Notes under the pieces: model-generated
The model's input: the letters and a program-made list of their open reading frames with translations, nothing else
Database searches by the model: none
What the model was told of the DNA's origin: nothing
Position numbers and translations under genes: made by a program
Assembly (NCBI GenBank): GCA_018350325.1
Contig: JAEVLN010000008.1
Coordinates: forward strand, 1,674,001-1,738,000
Source of the DNA: Globodera rostochiensis
Lineage: Eukaryota; Nematoda; Chromadorea; Rhabditida; Heteroderidae
Direction: 5' to 3'
Length of the DNA stretch: 64,000 nucleotides
Shown: one piece after another, positions 11,494-24,090 of the stretch
Position numbering within the stretch: position 1 is the first letter of the stretch
Layout of the letters: every line of letters starts with the position of its first letter

Positions 11494-13369
11494 AACGACG
11501 GGAAAACTACCAATTTTTTTCTTGTAAAGCCCAGATTATTTGGGTAATAGTAATGTAGCTTTTTTAAAATGAAAGATTGGATCCTGGGGTTATTGAAGCC
11601 GCCGAATACGAATCTGGCCTTTGTTTTGACCCCCAGGAACTACCTTTTTCAAAAAAAGGGGAGGGGCACAACAGCTACAGTATTTAGTACCGATTATTTG
11701 TTGTTTTCCATTTCATCTCAGCATTGCGGGTCATTTTATCTCTCATTCCTCTTTTTTTTTTGCCAAAATAATACCAGCAATATTTTGGGAAGTGACCTAT
11801 TTGGTGTATGTATAGATGTAACCTGATGCTTTTTTTGCCGTTAATGCTTTTGAAAATATAACTAAATATTGTTAATATACAGGTGTATAGAAACAAGAAA
11901 TAAAATTTCGGGAACGGGAAAACATCCATGATTTTAAATCTGTGATTAAATATTAATTCATTTCACCTTTTAACATTTTTTAAAAAACATCAAAAGTATA
12001 CAAAAAGCAGCAAAGCATCATTTGACGCCTTGAATTCAATGGTAATCCTGTCTTTCATTGGTTCCAAATTTTTTATTTTACTATAAATGAAGGTTTTATG
12101 CAATTCTGAGAAGTACTCAGGGGTTATCAAGGTCGCGCTGGTCACAAATATGACATCATCTGATCATGATTTCAACCTCTAACAGAAAGTAGTGCATTTT
12201 TTGGCTTCTGGTTCCGGGATTTTTCAAAAAACTACGGGTTTGGAAAGATTAATTTAAAACACACATTTTATGTCGAGTCAAATTTTAAGTTTTTCGGTTT
12301 CAATCAACTATAATCCTTACCAGTTTGAAAAATGGCATCAATGAACAATGGTCATGTCGCCGCTAATGGAATTCAACGACGACAGCAGCAGAAGTTGAAG
12401 CAGGCCCAGCAGTCGGAGGCGTTGGCGAAGAGCAATGGCGGTGCTGCAACAATCGACAACAATTAAAATAAAAATTAAATTTATATATTATTATTATTAT
12501 TGATAACAATGACTAAATTTAAAAAAATTTAACTTAATTGTTGAATTAATTTAATCACTATTTATAAACTGGCAAAATTTTTAAATTATTTTCAATATAT
12601 TATTAGGCCGCTTCACGAAACTTGGGCGGCATTTGTTCTGGAGGCAGTGTGTTCGACTCCGTTCTGTTGTTCCCATCGAGCGAATTCCATAAAATAAATA
12701 AATAATAAAATTCAAAATCTTTTACCACTTCTAATAACCGCCGATTTATGTCGAGAAAAAATTTAAATCAAAATGTGAAAAGATAAACCGAAACTTTTTG
12801 CCAAAATGATTAGAAAATTTAATCGGAGGCACTTTCTTCCATTCCATGCATGAACACGTCAACATAAGCAAATTTAAATTAATCAAAGATCGGATTTTCA
12901 ATTTAATTAAAGTTTAGCAAAGCTGTAACAAATTAAATTTATGAAATAATTTTAAAATGTATTCTTAAGAGCATTTAAACTGATTTCCTCTTTTAGACCC
13001 CATATAAAATGTTTGTCTCCCATTTATTTTTAATATTTTGTATTTCAAATAAAGATTTTCGCGCCCGGAGTTCGAATTGGTTGAAAAGGAGGTCGTACGG
13101 ATTCAATGCCCCCGAACACCCATATGAGAACACCTTTTAGCAACTTTGAAAATTTTGATTTTTTCCAAAAAATCTTAGAGATTGAAATCATGATCAGATG
13201 ATGTGTCTCGTCGAGAGCTGTCGAATGATACTAAATTTGTTGAAATTGACCGACAGGAAGACACAAAATTCAGGTCAAATCGGTTTGAGCACCTAAGAAA
13301 GAAACCCAATAAAAGTGGTTTTGAGTCTGGGCCCTCAGATCCATATTTACCTTTTCATTTGTTGGACAT
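11494..13369. other. intergenic between ABCA and CAND1, one tiny ORF
   Basis: AT-rich spacer. Apart from a 44-codon ORF described separately and a short minus-strand frame ending in LPPEQMPPKFREAA at about 12605-12690, I see nothing gene-like. Transcription of the ABCA gene should end in the first few hundred bases. Confidence 0.4.
12332..12466 (+). CDS. possible 44-residue protein, unrecognised
   Basis: An ATG at 12332 opens a 44-codon frame ending in TAA, with far higher GC than the AT-rich DNA around it. The product would be hydrophilic: a short N-terminal MASMNNGHVAANG, a basic glutamine-rich stretch (RRQQQKLKQAQQ) and a glycine/asparagine tail. I do not recognise it. It could be a genuine micro-protein, the last exon of an unseen gene, or chance. 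The composition contrast is the only support. Confidence 0.25.
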   Translation: MASMNNGHVAANGIQRRQQQKLKQAQQSEALAKSNGGAATIDNN

Positions 13370-13869
13370 TAGGGTTCGGACGGGCGCCCGGTTCGGGCGG
13401 GCAACGGGCGGGCATTTGGCCGGGCGGGCGCCCGACTTGGAAATATTCGATCCGGGCTAAAGCCCGGTATTCGCCCGGCAAAGCCCGCCCGGACAAAAAA
13501 TCAAAAAAAGCCCGCCCGGCAAAGCCCGCCCGGCCCCTTTTAGGTAGCCCGGAAAAAAGCCCGCCCGGCCCCAAAAAACCGAATATTTTCCGAATATTTT
13601 TATGTCATTTTTGCATGTTCGTATGCCCGGTATTCGGATTTTTTCCAAAATCCGGGCTAAAGCCCGGTATTCGCCCGGCAAAGCCCGCCCGGAGGAAAAA
13701 CCAAAAAATATTCGCCCGGCAAAGCCCGCCCGGACAAAAAATCGAAAAAAGCCCGCCCGGAAAAGCCCGCCCGGCCACTTTCGGGTTGCCCGGAAAAAAG
13801 CCCGCCCGGCCACTTTCGGGTTGCCCGGAAAAAAGCCCGCCCGGCCCCAACCCGATTATCCGAACCCTA
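13370..13869. mobile_element. 500-bp hAT-type MITE with GC-rich interior
   Basis: A complete element. The 11-bp perfect terminal inverted repeats are TAGGGTTCGGA (13370-13380) and TCCGAACCCTA (13859-13869), flanked by a perfect 8-bp target-site duplication TTGGACAT (13362-13369 and 13870-13877). Both the TAGGG end and the duplication (nTnnnnAn pattern) match hAT family rules. The interior is a dense array of variants of GCCCGCCCGG and CCCGGCAAAG, giving long open frames on both strands that are by-products of the repeat rather than proteins. There is no transposase, so it depends on an autonomous copy elsewhere. Confidence 0.88.
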
Positions 13870-14223
13870 TTGGACATTTATGAAACTGTTAAACAGAAGA
13901 AAAAATTCAATTTTTACCGTGTTTTACGTAGTCGAAGAATCACATTTCATGTTCATTTTTAGCAACATTATGCCAAATATTCAAAAATTGTTAATTTTTT
14001 TGAAATTTTTTATTCTCTTCTCGATGAAAAAGCTCCTAAAAAGCGCCAAAAGCATCATTGCCTTATCAAAAAACCACAATGCTGAATCAACAGCGCAGCC
14101 CTGTGAAATGTCCATTTACGACTTTGGTCACAATAATCCGTTAATGCTAAAAGTTGCACATTATTTTTTTAATAAACAGTATTTTATTTTGGTTTTATCA
14201 TAATTCTAAGAAGTTAACACAGC
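13870..14223. other. upstream region of CAND1
   Basis: AT-rich sequence between the hAT element and the CAND1 start codon. It probably contains the CAND1 promoter and 5' leader; no specific motif can be supported. The plus-strand frame at 13880-14203 has no recognisable content. Confidence 0.35.
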
Positions 14224-17200
14224 ATGTCGATCAATCAAGTTTATCATATTTCTGGACTGCTCGAAAAAATGACAAATGTGGACAAGGTTGAGTTGATATT
14301 ACCTTGGAGACTTTTAACTTTATCAAAAGACATGTCAGTTTCTGATTACATTGGAAAATTGTTCGAACTTGGGTTAGGGGTTCGATATACGTAAAACTGG
14401 GTCGATCTCATTCTAGCGTCATTTTAACCCCAAAAATCCTGTTTCTCAACCATTAATGATTAATCCATTTTACATTAATTTTGGTGCCTTTAAAGGACTT
14501 CCGTTATATGGCAGTGAATGATTTAATGGCCGAATTGAGCAAACAATCCATCACACTTGATGAAGACATGGAGAGAAGGGTTTCGGCTCATTGGCTTGTT
14601 CCAACCCAATTGGCATGTTATTTCAGATTGTGAGGGCTTTGCTTACCCTAACACAGGACAAAAATGGAGAAGTGCAAAACTTGGCATGTCGTTGTCTAGG
14701 TTTGATTTTGTCTTGATTTGCGTTTTAGTTGGGCTTCGGAAACCACATAGCATCGGCAGTTCTTGTAAATGCAAAACCATTTTATTTGAAAAACGGTGGT
14801 CACATTCAGATTTAGGTACTTAACCTTTCTGGGGCCGCAAATTCAAATTTTAAAAAATGTTTACAACCTTTTTTTGCAGGACCTCTTGTACACAAAATAA
14901 AGCTGGCTCAGCTGGAGACTTTGGTGGACGCGCTTTGTGCCAATATGGTCAGCCAAAATGAGCAACTTCGCGATGTGAGCTCTATTGCCTTGAAGACAGT
15001 GCTTAACGAACTTCCAAGTGGATCCATAATAACAAGCCAAATGTTTGCTTGCGTGAGACGGGTCGTTCCAAAACTCATCGAAACACTCCGTGAGATCATC
15101 GCATTTGAAAAAAGGCGCAGCCTAAATTTTGGGGTTTTTTTGTGGGGCGGCTAAAATAGGGGCGTATTTTGCGCGGGCGGAGGAATTCCCGCCCCGCCTC
15201 AAAAATCGCTGTATTTTTAAAATTTTTCAACAAAAAAAAAGAGGTCGCTGTAGCAAAATGAAGCTAATCTATTGGTTTGGTTTAAAATCGGACTGAGTTC
15301 CGAGATTCTCGATCGGTCCTCAAGTCCGATCTTTATTTTGGTTGTTTGCTTTTAACAAATTTATTGAAAGCTGTGTTTAAAGGAACCGATTACAAGGGCA
15401 GCTCTGCGGTTAAACTCGAAGTCTTGGACATTCTCGGTTCACTTATTTTGCGCTATGGAAGAACGTTCAACTTAATGTTTGAGGAGGTATGTAACGAATG
15501 CAACTTATTGTTCTTTTTCTATATGGAAAGTCAGTAGAATTCTTTTGGGTGGTTAACTAAATTTTTTCTATATGGAAAGTCAGTAGAATTCTTTTGGGTG
15601 GTTAACTAAGTCTCTAAATTAAATATTTAAATTATTAACCTGCATTGTCTACTTAAGATTGAAAACATTCTTTTTGTTCAACTCGAAAAAGAGAGGCAAA
15701 CTATGCGAAAAAGAGCGATTACTACTCTTGGTATGTTTATTTTCTTTCTAGTTTTAAATTTTATTATTTATTTAATTCTAGGACACCTTGCCGATGTTGT
15801 CAGTGATGAACAGTTCGATCGCATCGTCATGAAGGTTCTTTGCACTTGTGACGATCCTGAAACTGAACTCTGCTGTCTGAAGACTTTTATCATCGCTGTG
15901 ATTGCAATTTGCCGTACTTCCGGCGCTCGCTTTGCTAAATTTTTGTCCCAGGTTCTGAGTGCGAATATTGAACTTGCACCAAATTTGCTAGTCACACAAA
16001 AGAAGGATTTCTAGAAACTAATCACTTACTGTTCAAGTTGAAAATTAAAAGTTTTTTTTAAATTGCCTCTTCTTCCCTAAGCTTGACATTTACTGCTTAA
16101 GATTGTGCCTGTTTTGATACAGAAGTGTGAATCGGAGGAGGACGATGAATTGCGTGAGATTTGCTTACAAGTACGATTGCTTCTAAGAAAATTGCAGTTT
16201 TAGCAATTTAAGAATTGTTTTTTAGGCCTTTGAAATATTTGCATTTCGGTGTACTTCTGAACTGTCACCGTTTGTTGCAAGTATTGTACAAATAAGCATT
16301 GAGATGCTTTCTTACGACCCCAACTACAATTATGGAGCCGAAGAGGATGGGACTGATGCGATGGAAATGGGTTCGGTTTCTGCTTCTTTTCTTTTTTTGT
16401 ACTTCTTTTATGTCTTAGACAATCCTACTGAAGAAGACGAGGAGTCTGGGGAACAGGACGACACATATTCGGACGATGACGATCTGAGTTGGAAGGTGCG
16501 GAAGAGTGCTGCTAAATGCATCGAGGCATTGGTAAATTGCAATTAATTTAGAAATGCGAATATTTTATCTTTTAGATAACATTCAGAGCTGAGAAGCTTG
16601 TTGAAAGTTACGGTGGGATTAACCGACATAATTTTTGATCATTTTGTTTCCGTTTTCAGACCATTTCGGGCAGCTGCTCATTTCGCGCTTCAGAGAACGG
16701 GAGGACAACGTCAAATACGACATATTCACCGCCTATTCGGCCCTTCTGAGACTGACGAAGCAAATGAACCCCGAACTTGCCTCCTTTCAATCGCAGGTGG
16801 CCGAAAGTGCATAATTTGTGGAGAGGCGAGAATAGAAACATTTTCAGAACACTCAAAGCGGAAATGAACTTTTGTTGGAAACGTTTCCGCCCTCGCGCTT
16901 CCAACAAATTCTCAAGGACGAGTTCACCGAGGAACAAAAGGCCGTTTTTACAAAGCTGCAGCAACAAGATAAGGACATATCCATTCAAACACCGCAAAAA
17001 TGACATCAGAAATGTCGGATTTCAAATAGCTGAAGTTGAAACCTTTCAAAAACAAAATTTAGTAAATTTGGTTAAAATATAAAACGGTTTTTACTTCCTT
17101 CGCTGATGCGCGCGCTTCAAAAGCATTTGACCGCCAAAAACATGAGGACCCGAATCTGTGCTTTCAATGTTCTCTCGCATCTAATCAGGTCTTTTTTTCT

Positions 17201-20200
17201 GTTGGCTTGCATCTTTGACAATGTACGGCTTGTTTTTGTGTATATGTTTGTATTTATCCTGTTGATTGGGTTACATTTTCAGAACGTTCCCCGGTGTTAT
17301 GAACGGTTATCTGGACACGGTTATCATCAACATCACGAAAACACTTACTGACAGTTCAGCGGACGGGAGCATGAAAATTGAAATATTGCGTTTTATTTCG
17401 TTGCTGTTGAACACTCACGAGCCAGAAGTAATGGGAGGAGTTTACACTCTTCAACCTAATTTGACTTCTTTTTTTGCTTGCAGCGACTGAATCGTTTTGT
17501 TGAAGTAGTGCTTCCTCAGCTGGCGACCGCTGTCGGAGATCCTTTCTACAAAATTGCTGGCGAAGCCCTTCTGACTACCCAGTCACTTTTGCGAGTTTTG
17601 CACGCTCAAAAATTGGATGTTTCCAAAATATTGCCCATTATGTATTCGGCTGTGATTTCGAAGCTAAAAATTGCTGACATTGACCAGGTAAAATGTTGTT
17701 TTTTAACATAACAGAATTTAAATTATACAAAAAAAAAACAATTTCTGTTAAGGAGGTGAAAGAGAAAAACATTGCGACTGCTGGACTTCTCATTTCTTTG
17801 TTTTCTGCGGAGCTCGGACCAAAGATTGTATTTATTTGATTATTGCATTTGCTTGAATTTATTTAACCTGAAATTTAGACCGACGAATGTTTGCCGCTTC
17901 TTTTGGAAAGGCTTCGTAACGAAATGACGCGTCAAGGTGATAGCATTTTGGTGGATGGATTATCCATAATAATTTGTCAATTTCAGTGGCACTTCGTGCC
18001 ATCAACCACGTTGTGCAGAGCCCAGCAAAATTGGATCTTCACCCAATGTTGCCAGAACTGCTATCACTTTGCGCAGAATTCTTACGCAAAAATCAGCGTT
18101 CTTTGCGAGTGAATAATTTTTAATTATTTATACAATTTGCCATTACTTTCGCTTTTAAGCTGAGCACTTTGACTTTGTTGGAGTCATTGGTATGCCGTTT
18201 CTCCCATAACGGACTGCAGGGGCCGAGTCTGATCAAAGTGGTCAAGGAAATCCCCGCATTAATATGCGAACAAGACTTGCAAATTGCCTTAATCGCTGTT
18301 ACTTTCATCACGAGTAAGAGAATAATTGGAACTTTGGGCTCGGCTCATTCATTTCCCTTTCTGTTCAGATGTCGTCAACTCTTACCCAGACCAGATTTTG
18401 GCAGATCCATTGAACAATTTATTCCAGTAATTTATTTCTTCTTTCTTGTCTTTTACTAATTCGCCACTTAAGGTCGCTTATTATTCTGATACACAGTTCG
18501 TTGCTGCAAGGGGCGACGCTCAATGTAAAATAAATTATTTTGATGCATTTTATATTCTTTTCAGGCCACTCTCTCTCTGCTGTCCGCTTTGATAAAATCG
18601 CCCCTTCCGAATAAGCCGACGTTTAAGGTATTGCATTTATGATAGAGACCGGAATTTGAGTCAACAAACATTTTATTAATTAGTTATAACGCAATATTTC
18701 TTTAATATTAAGCAAATTTTGGAGCGCATCAGAGAACCGGTTTATAACACGGGGACCTCCCAATTCCTTCACCGCCAAACATACAGCTCCATTGCCAAGG
18801 CGGTATGATATATTCTCAATGGCCATCTTATTGATTCACAACGCTTTTCTTTCAGACGGCGACCGTGGCACATTCCAATGCCGACCAGAACGATTCCTGC
18901 GCTTTGATCCTTTCGTTGCGGGATTCGTTTCGAAATGCTGGGCCGGACAACGATTCAGGTCGCTTATTTTTCGGGAAATTTTAAGGCAAAGTTACAACGG
19001 GGTCCAAAGTATCGAGGAGGAGGACAGGAACAGTTAGTTTAGGTACATTAATTTTATTTGTTGCCAATGAAAAAGCGGAATTGGGGCCTGACGACCCTCC
19101 TCCCCCGCCCCCATCATCCGATTGTGCTCCAAAATTAAACATTTATTTATTTAGTTCGACTTTTTTCCGTTTTGACACTCGGAGAGTTGGGTCGACTTTG
19201 TCGCTCCGTTTTCGAAACATTGGAAGGTCAAATAAAGTAAGAACTGAATTTATTAGTTATATAAAAAAGAAAGAAAAAAAAATCTATATTTAGTGTTGAA
19301 TCCCTGATTGTCGAAGCTTTTGAATCGCAATTGGAAGAAATAAAATCGGCTGCAAGTTACGCATTGGGTTTGCGTTTTGGCATTTTATTATGTTTAGTTT
19401 TCTTTTTAAGGGAGTTTGGCTACCGGAAATCTGCAAAAGTATCTGCCGTTTTTGATAAAAGAAATTTCGAGGGAGGAAGGCCGAAGACAATTTTTGTTCC
19501 TTCACGCACTGAAAGAGGTCCGTTCATTCATAAGGGAATTTTTTGTACCGGTATTCACCAACGAATTCAGGTGATTAACAGCGAATGCGGCGAGTGCGGC
19601 ACGGTCGGAGACGCGGACGAAACATTCAAAAAAGGCGTTGAAAAGATTTGGGCACTTTTGATGAAATATTGCGACTCGACTGAAGAAAGCATCAGAAACA
19701 TTGTTGCCGAGTGCATCGGTCGATTGATCATGGTCAATCCGGGCAAATACGTAGCCGAACTTCTTGTAAGTGATTCTCCTGTCATTTTACCGTTTTGGGG
19801 CTTTCCACCCCGGCCTTAAAATCGACTGGCACATTTCTGGTAAGCTTCATTAGCTTATCCCCTTATTATCGCAGCGCCATTCTGCTGATACGCAAGCGAA
19901 TGTTCGTGCGACCGTTGTCACTGCTTTGCGTTTTATTATCGTCGAGCAGCCACGACCCGCTGACGACCATCTCCGTCCGGTGATGGGCCAATTTTTGGCC
20001 ACAGTTAGGGATCCGGACTTGAACGTGCGCCGAGTGGCTATCGTAACGCTAAATTCAGTGGCGCATAACAAACCAAAATTGGTTTTAAAATCGTTTGTTA
20101 CCAAATTCATTTAATTGAAAATTTGCAGGTCAAAGAATGCCTGCCTAATTTGTTGCCCGCCCTTTACGAAGAAACTAAAGTCAAACTGGAACTCGTCCAT

Positions 20201-21136
20201 GAAGTTGAGATGGGACCGTTCAAACATATTGTCGACGACGGTCTTGACCTGCGCAAAGCAGCTTTTGAATGGTAAATTGTATTTTTGTTGAGTAAATTCG
20301 GACGATTTTGGGACTTGGCGAAAAGTCTTTTCGAATAACCAATATTCAATAGATATCTTACGACTTTAGTATGTACACATTGGCGGATCAATCGTTGGAT
20401 CGTGTAAATGTCAGCGAATATTTGACTTATGTTGAGAACGGACTTAAGGTGTGCTGTTCGTTATTTGCTTTTTGATCGTTTTTGCACAAATTTCACATTC
20501 TTCTTTTGAGGATCAACATGACATAAAACTGCTCACCTATTTGATGTTGGTTCGGTTGGTGCACAAATGTCCAATACAAATGGCTCAGCGTCTCGATGCC
20601 TTTTGTGAGCACATAAAGGTCAGTTTCAAATTGTTCAGAAAGTTTTATTACATTCTGTTCCACCAACATTATCCGTCTTCAGCCCAATTTGAGAGATTAA
20701 AATTTAGGATTCGGCCGGAATTTTAAACAGTTAATTTTAGCCTCAATTGCTTCTGCGTCCAAAACAAAATGCCGTCAAGCAGGAGAATGACAAACAGGAC
20801 GAGCTGAAGCGTTCCGCCGTGCGTGCAGTGATCGCTTTACGCAAAGTGCCAAACAGCGACCGGTCCCAAAAAATGACCGACCTGTGGGAAATTAACCGTT
20901 TGAAATTACAATATTTTCACGCAATTTTAGTTGGGATATTATCAATGGCAACCCGGACCTCACTCAGATGAAGGAATTGCAGGTGAGTTCGGAATAAATA
21001 ATAATTTGTTAATTGAATTCATGCGGACGATATTTCAATCTTAGTTTTTGACTGTTTTTTGATTTAGACGCGTGAACAGCATTTGTGGTCAGCAGTTAAT
21101 GGGTACGATGGGCAAGAAACAATGGAAGTGGAATAA
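14224..21136 (+). CDS. cand-1: CAND1, cullin-associated NEDD8-dissociated protein
   Basis: CAND1 wraps unneddylated cullin-RING ligases and exchanges their substrate receptors; it acts in cytosol and nucleus. The start is clear: [18 protein letters not shown] matches the family's YHISNLLEKM opening, followed by [14 protein letters not shown] in the next exon. HEAT-repeat exons then run in family order: [17 protein letters not shown] at 14950, an acidic loop rich in E and D ([18 protein letters not shown]) at 16430, and [17 protein letters not shown] just after it. The C-terminal TIP120 part is present ([18 protein letters not shown] near 20390; [18 protein letters not shown] near 20525). It ends [22 protein letters not shown] with TAA at 21134-21136. 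All main regions are present, so length should be near that of other animals. Introns are mostly short; one has a 49-bp tandem duplication. Confidence 0.93.
15514..15609. repeat. 49-bp tandem duplication in CAND1 intron
   Basis: Two adjacent copies, offset by 49 bases, start TTTTTCTATATGGAAAG and end GGTTAACTAA(G). They are virtually identical, so the duplication is recent. It lies between two coding exons and does not affect the frame. Confidence 0.85.
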
Positions 21137-22057
21137 TAAAACTTTTGAGAAAAGCCGCCGCTCGGGTGTTTATTTGTTTTTGTTTATTGCCTGTCATTGA
21201 CTATCACTGAGTAACAAATGTATCTTTTTGACCTCGGCAAAAGTTTTTTGTCGGATTTTATTAATTACTGCTTGCCTGAGGGACTATTTTTATCACTGTA
21301 ACCATCGGCAGAAAATGGGCGCGTAATGAATTTGATTGTATGGGTTCAATTCAAAGCGTTCTTTCTTCCTCAACTTCTCTTTCTAAAGGCGACGGAATCG
21401 ACAGAAAGAAAAGGAAAGTGACCATTCCGTTCGTTTAATCAAATCGGTGAAGGGTTGGTGTCGTCCCCTCGCCGAACATTCGCTCCCCTCACAATATCCA
21501 TCCAAGTGCAACCACCGAATCCCCCCCCCCCATTCATTCGCTTCCCATCAATCCTTCCGTCCGCTTTCATTCATCCCTACCCTTTGACCCATTTCCAAAC
21601 CAACTTCACTTCCTCTTTTTGATTCCTTTTCCAATATCGATATTTTTGTTGATTTCCATGTGCAGTCAGTGAGTAAGTGAATGTCTAATTGAGTTTTGTT
21701 TCTGGAGATACAACCTGAGATAAGGCGGAGGGAGGCCGTTGCACAACCCAAAAAGTGACTTCTTTTTCCCTTTTCTTTTGCTCAAATCACTTCCTCCCCC
21801 CTCGTCCACTCAAACAGCACTTTTGACCAAAAACAGTAACATTGATTCTTTATGATTGCCAAACAGCAGCGAGAACAACAAAAAGTTGACAACTCCGCGA
21901 CGAGTAAGTTGGTCACTCTCGGACATGAAATACAAGCCAAAATGGTTGGGAGCCGGGGCCGGATATTTCAAGTACTGCTTGGATTTGTGCATGGGGCATC
22001 TACCGCTTCTTGAGAGGACATGACCGTAACACTTTAATTAGCGTCGTCATTTCAGTA
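21137..22057. other. intergenic between CAND1 and the SDR gene
   Basis: No supported gene. Contains pyrimidine-rich stretches, and a run of 10 or more C near 21523. The region 21850-22057 may hold the first exon of the SDR gene: an ATG at about 21925 opens MKYKPKWLGAGAGYFK, but I could not find a splice phase that joins it cleanly to the next exon. Confidence 0.35.
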
Positions 22058-23749
22058 GTGCTTGTAACCGGTGCATCTGGCTATTTGGGTGCTCACTGTG
22101 TGAAGCAACTTCTTGACCAAGGCTTCACCGTCCGTGGCACTGTGCGTTCGCTGCAAAATGTCGACAAAGTGTGGCAGATCGGGACATTACAAAAATAATA
22201 AAGCATTTGGGGAAAATCCTAGGAAAAGCAAAATCCAGTAAAAAGAGCAACGTCATTAAAACATCACTAAAGGTGCGGCCACTGCGCGAGTTGGCCGCTT
22301 CGTTTCCCGAAGAAAGGCTCCAATTGGTGGAAGCCGATCTAACGGACGAAAACGGCTGGACAGCGTACAGTTTATGAATATGTTAAATTTGATTAGATCT
22401 CTTGGTTTTAAATTTCAATCCGGAAGATCCAAGCAAAAGTCTTCCTTTTAGAGCTGTCCTCAATTGTCACTTCGTCTTACACGTGGCAAGCCCATTTCCT
22501 ATCGTGGCCGATGATTCCATCGTACAAATCGCCGTCGACGGCACTCTGAACGTGCTGAAGGCGTGTGCCAAAAGTCCGTCCGTTAAAAAGGTCGTGCTGA
22601 CCAGTTCGTGCGCTGCTATTAACGGTGAAAACAAAAAGTTAAGAAAACATATTTGCAAATTAGAAGGTCATATGGACGAAAACAGAACCTTCACGGAAGA
22701 AGACTGGACAGACACGAAAAGCGAAAAAGTGCCTTTATGCCTGCGATGCTTTATAAATGTTTCTATTTCCCAAAAGGTGTTGGCATACAGTCGGAGCAAA
22801 ACGGAGGCAGAAAGGGCGGCCTGGGACTTTGTGCAAACATTGGAAGGTCGGTGGGAATTTTGGGGGCGTGACGTGAGAATTGAGCAACAGACACGGACAA
22901 TCGTTTCGCACTGACCTGCCTGAACCCGACGCTAATTGTGGGGCCCATTCTCATCGACACGCAGGGGACCAGCATCACGGTCAGGGGAAGGGGGGGGGGG
23001 TGGGAGATGGACGAAGACGTCCGGCCGGCCCTTTCAGATCGTTCGTCGCTTCCTCAACTACGAAATGCCCGCTGTCCCTGCCCTTCAGCTCGCCCTGGTG
23101 GACGTCCGGGACGTGGCCAAGTGGGACAAACGAACCTAACACTAACACCACGAGGACGACATTATTAATATTCGATTTGTTTGCAGAGCCCACATCGCGG
23201 CAATGACGAACACACAGACGGACGGGCAACGCATTTTGTTGACCGCACAGCCAAGCTTCTGGTTTCGAGAAATCGCCAAAGTGTTGGCCAAGGAGTTCGG
23301 AAGTCAGGGTAAGGCGGTTCGATTTGAGGTCGGATAGAGGATCAACACCATTCTTTGAGTGACACATTTCCATTCACTTTCGGACTTTACGGCAAATCCC
23401 TCCCATCCAATGAATAAATGGACACTTCCGTTTTAGGCTATTGGCTTCCTCGGTTTCAAGTGCCGTATTTTGGAGTTTGGCTGTATTCCTTCTTCGACGC
23501 CGAGTCTTGTCAAATACTCGAACGGCTAAACCGCGAAGTGCGCTTTAACAACTCAAAAGTGACGCTAATGCAATTCCTTCGTTCTCCAATGCTTCTCGTC
23601 CATTTCAGGCTTTCAAACTGCTCGGCTTGGAGTTTCGCCATCCCTCCAATTCCATCGTCGAAATGGCCTATTCCATGATCGAGCGGGGAGTGCTGCCCAA
23701 GACCAAAGAGTACAGAGGCCCTCAACAGACGCAAAAACGGCAAAAGTAG
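22058..23749 (+). CDS. extended SDR, dihydroflavonol-4-reductase-like NAD(P)-dependent reductase
   Basis: A Rossmann-fold oxidoreductase of the extended short-chain dehydrogenase family; substrate unknown. The nucleotide-binding strand VLVTGASGYLGAHC with glycine motif GxxGxxG is near 22056. Later exons give VRGTVRSLQN, then LVEADLTDENGW (acidic residue after strand 3), FVLHVASPFP, GTLNVLKACAKS, VVLTSSCAAING (active-site serine region) and YSRSKTEAERAAW near 22788 with the catalytic YxxxK. Further exons carry LTCLNPTLIVGPIL, ALVDVRDVA and a C-terminal AFKLLGLEFRHPS. The stop TAG is at 23747-23749. The domain order and length fit the family. The exact start is unresolved; an upstream exon near 21925 is possible. 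It converges on the otopetrin gene. Confidence 0.85.
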
Positions 23750-24090
23750 GAAGGAAAAGAATTAAGCGATGGATGAATGGGTACGCCGCAGACAAAGTGA
23801 TTGGGCGATTTTATAAAGAAAACGAACAAATACACAATTTGAAAGAATGACATTGCAAATTTCCAAAATTTCTTTCTTAATAATTTGGCACTTTTTTGTC
23901 CGTGAATGGACAGTGATGGTCTCCCAGCGGCAATGCATTTTGTTTTAATCGGTCCATTTCATCGGTTGCATTTAATGTGGCGGTGGAAGAAGAACGGCAG
24001 CTCGTCAAACTGCTCTGATGCGTGGAGTATTGTTGGCCTAAATGGGCTAGAATGAAGGAATTTTAAAGCTGGACTTATTTTTTTGACTGT
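23750..24090. other. convergent intergenic spacer
   Basis: Short gap between the 3' ends of the SDR gene (+) and the otopetrin gene (-). It should contain both 3' untranslated regions. Nothing else is seen. Confidence 0.5.

Noticed and set aside
13315..13962. Open frames of 75-215 codons rich in Pro, Arg, Gly and Ala on both strands
   Set aside because: They come from the GCCCGCCCGG array inside the hAT element. Several frames stay open at once, which shows absence of stops rather than coding.
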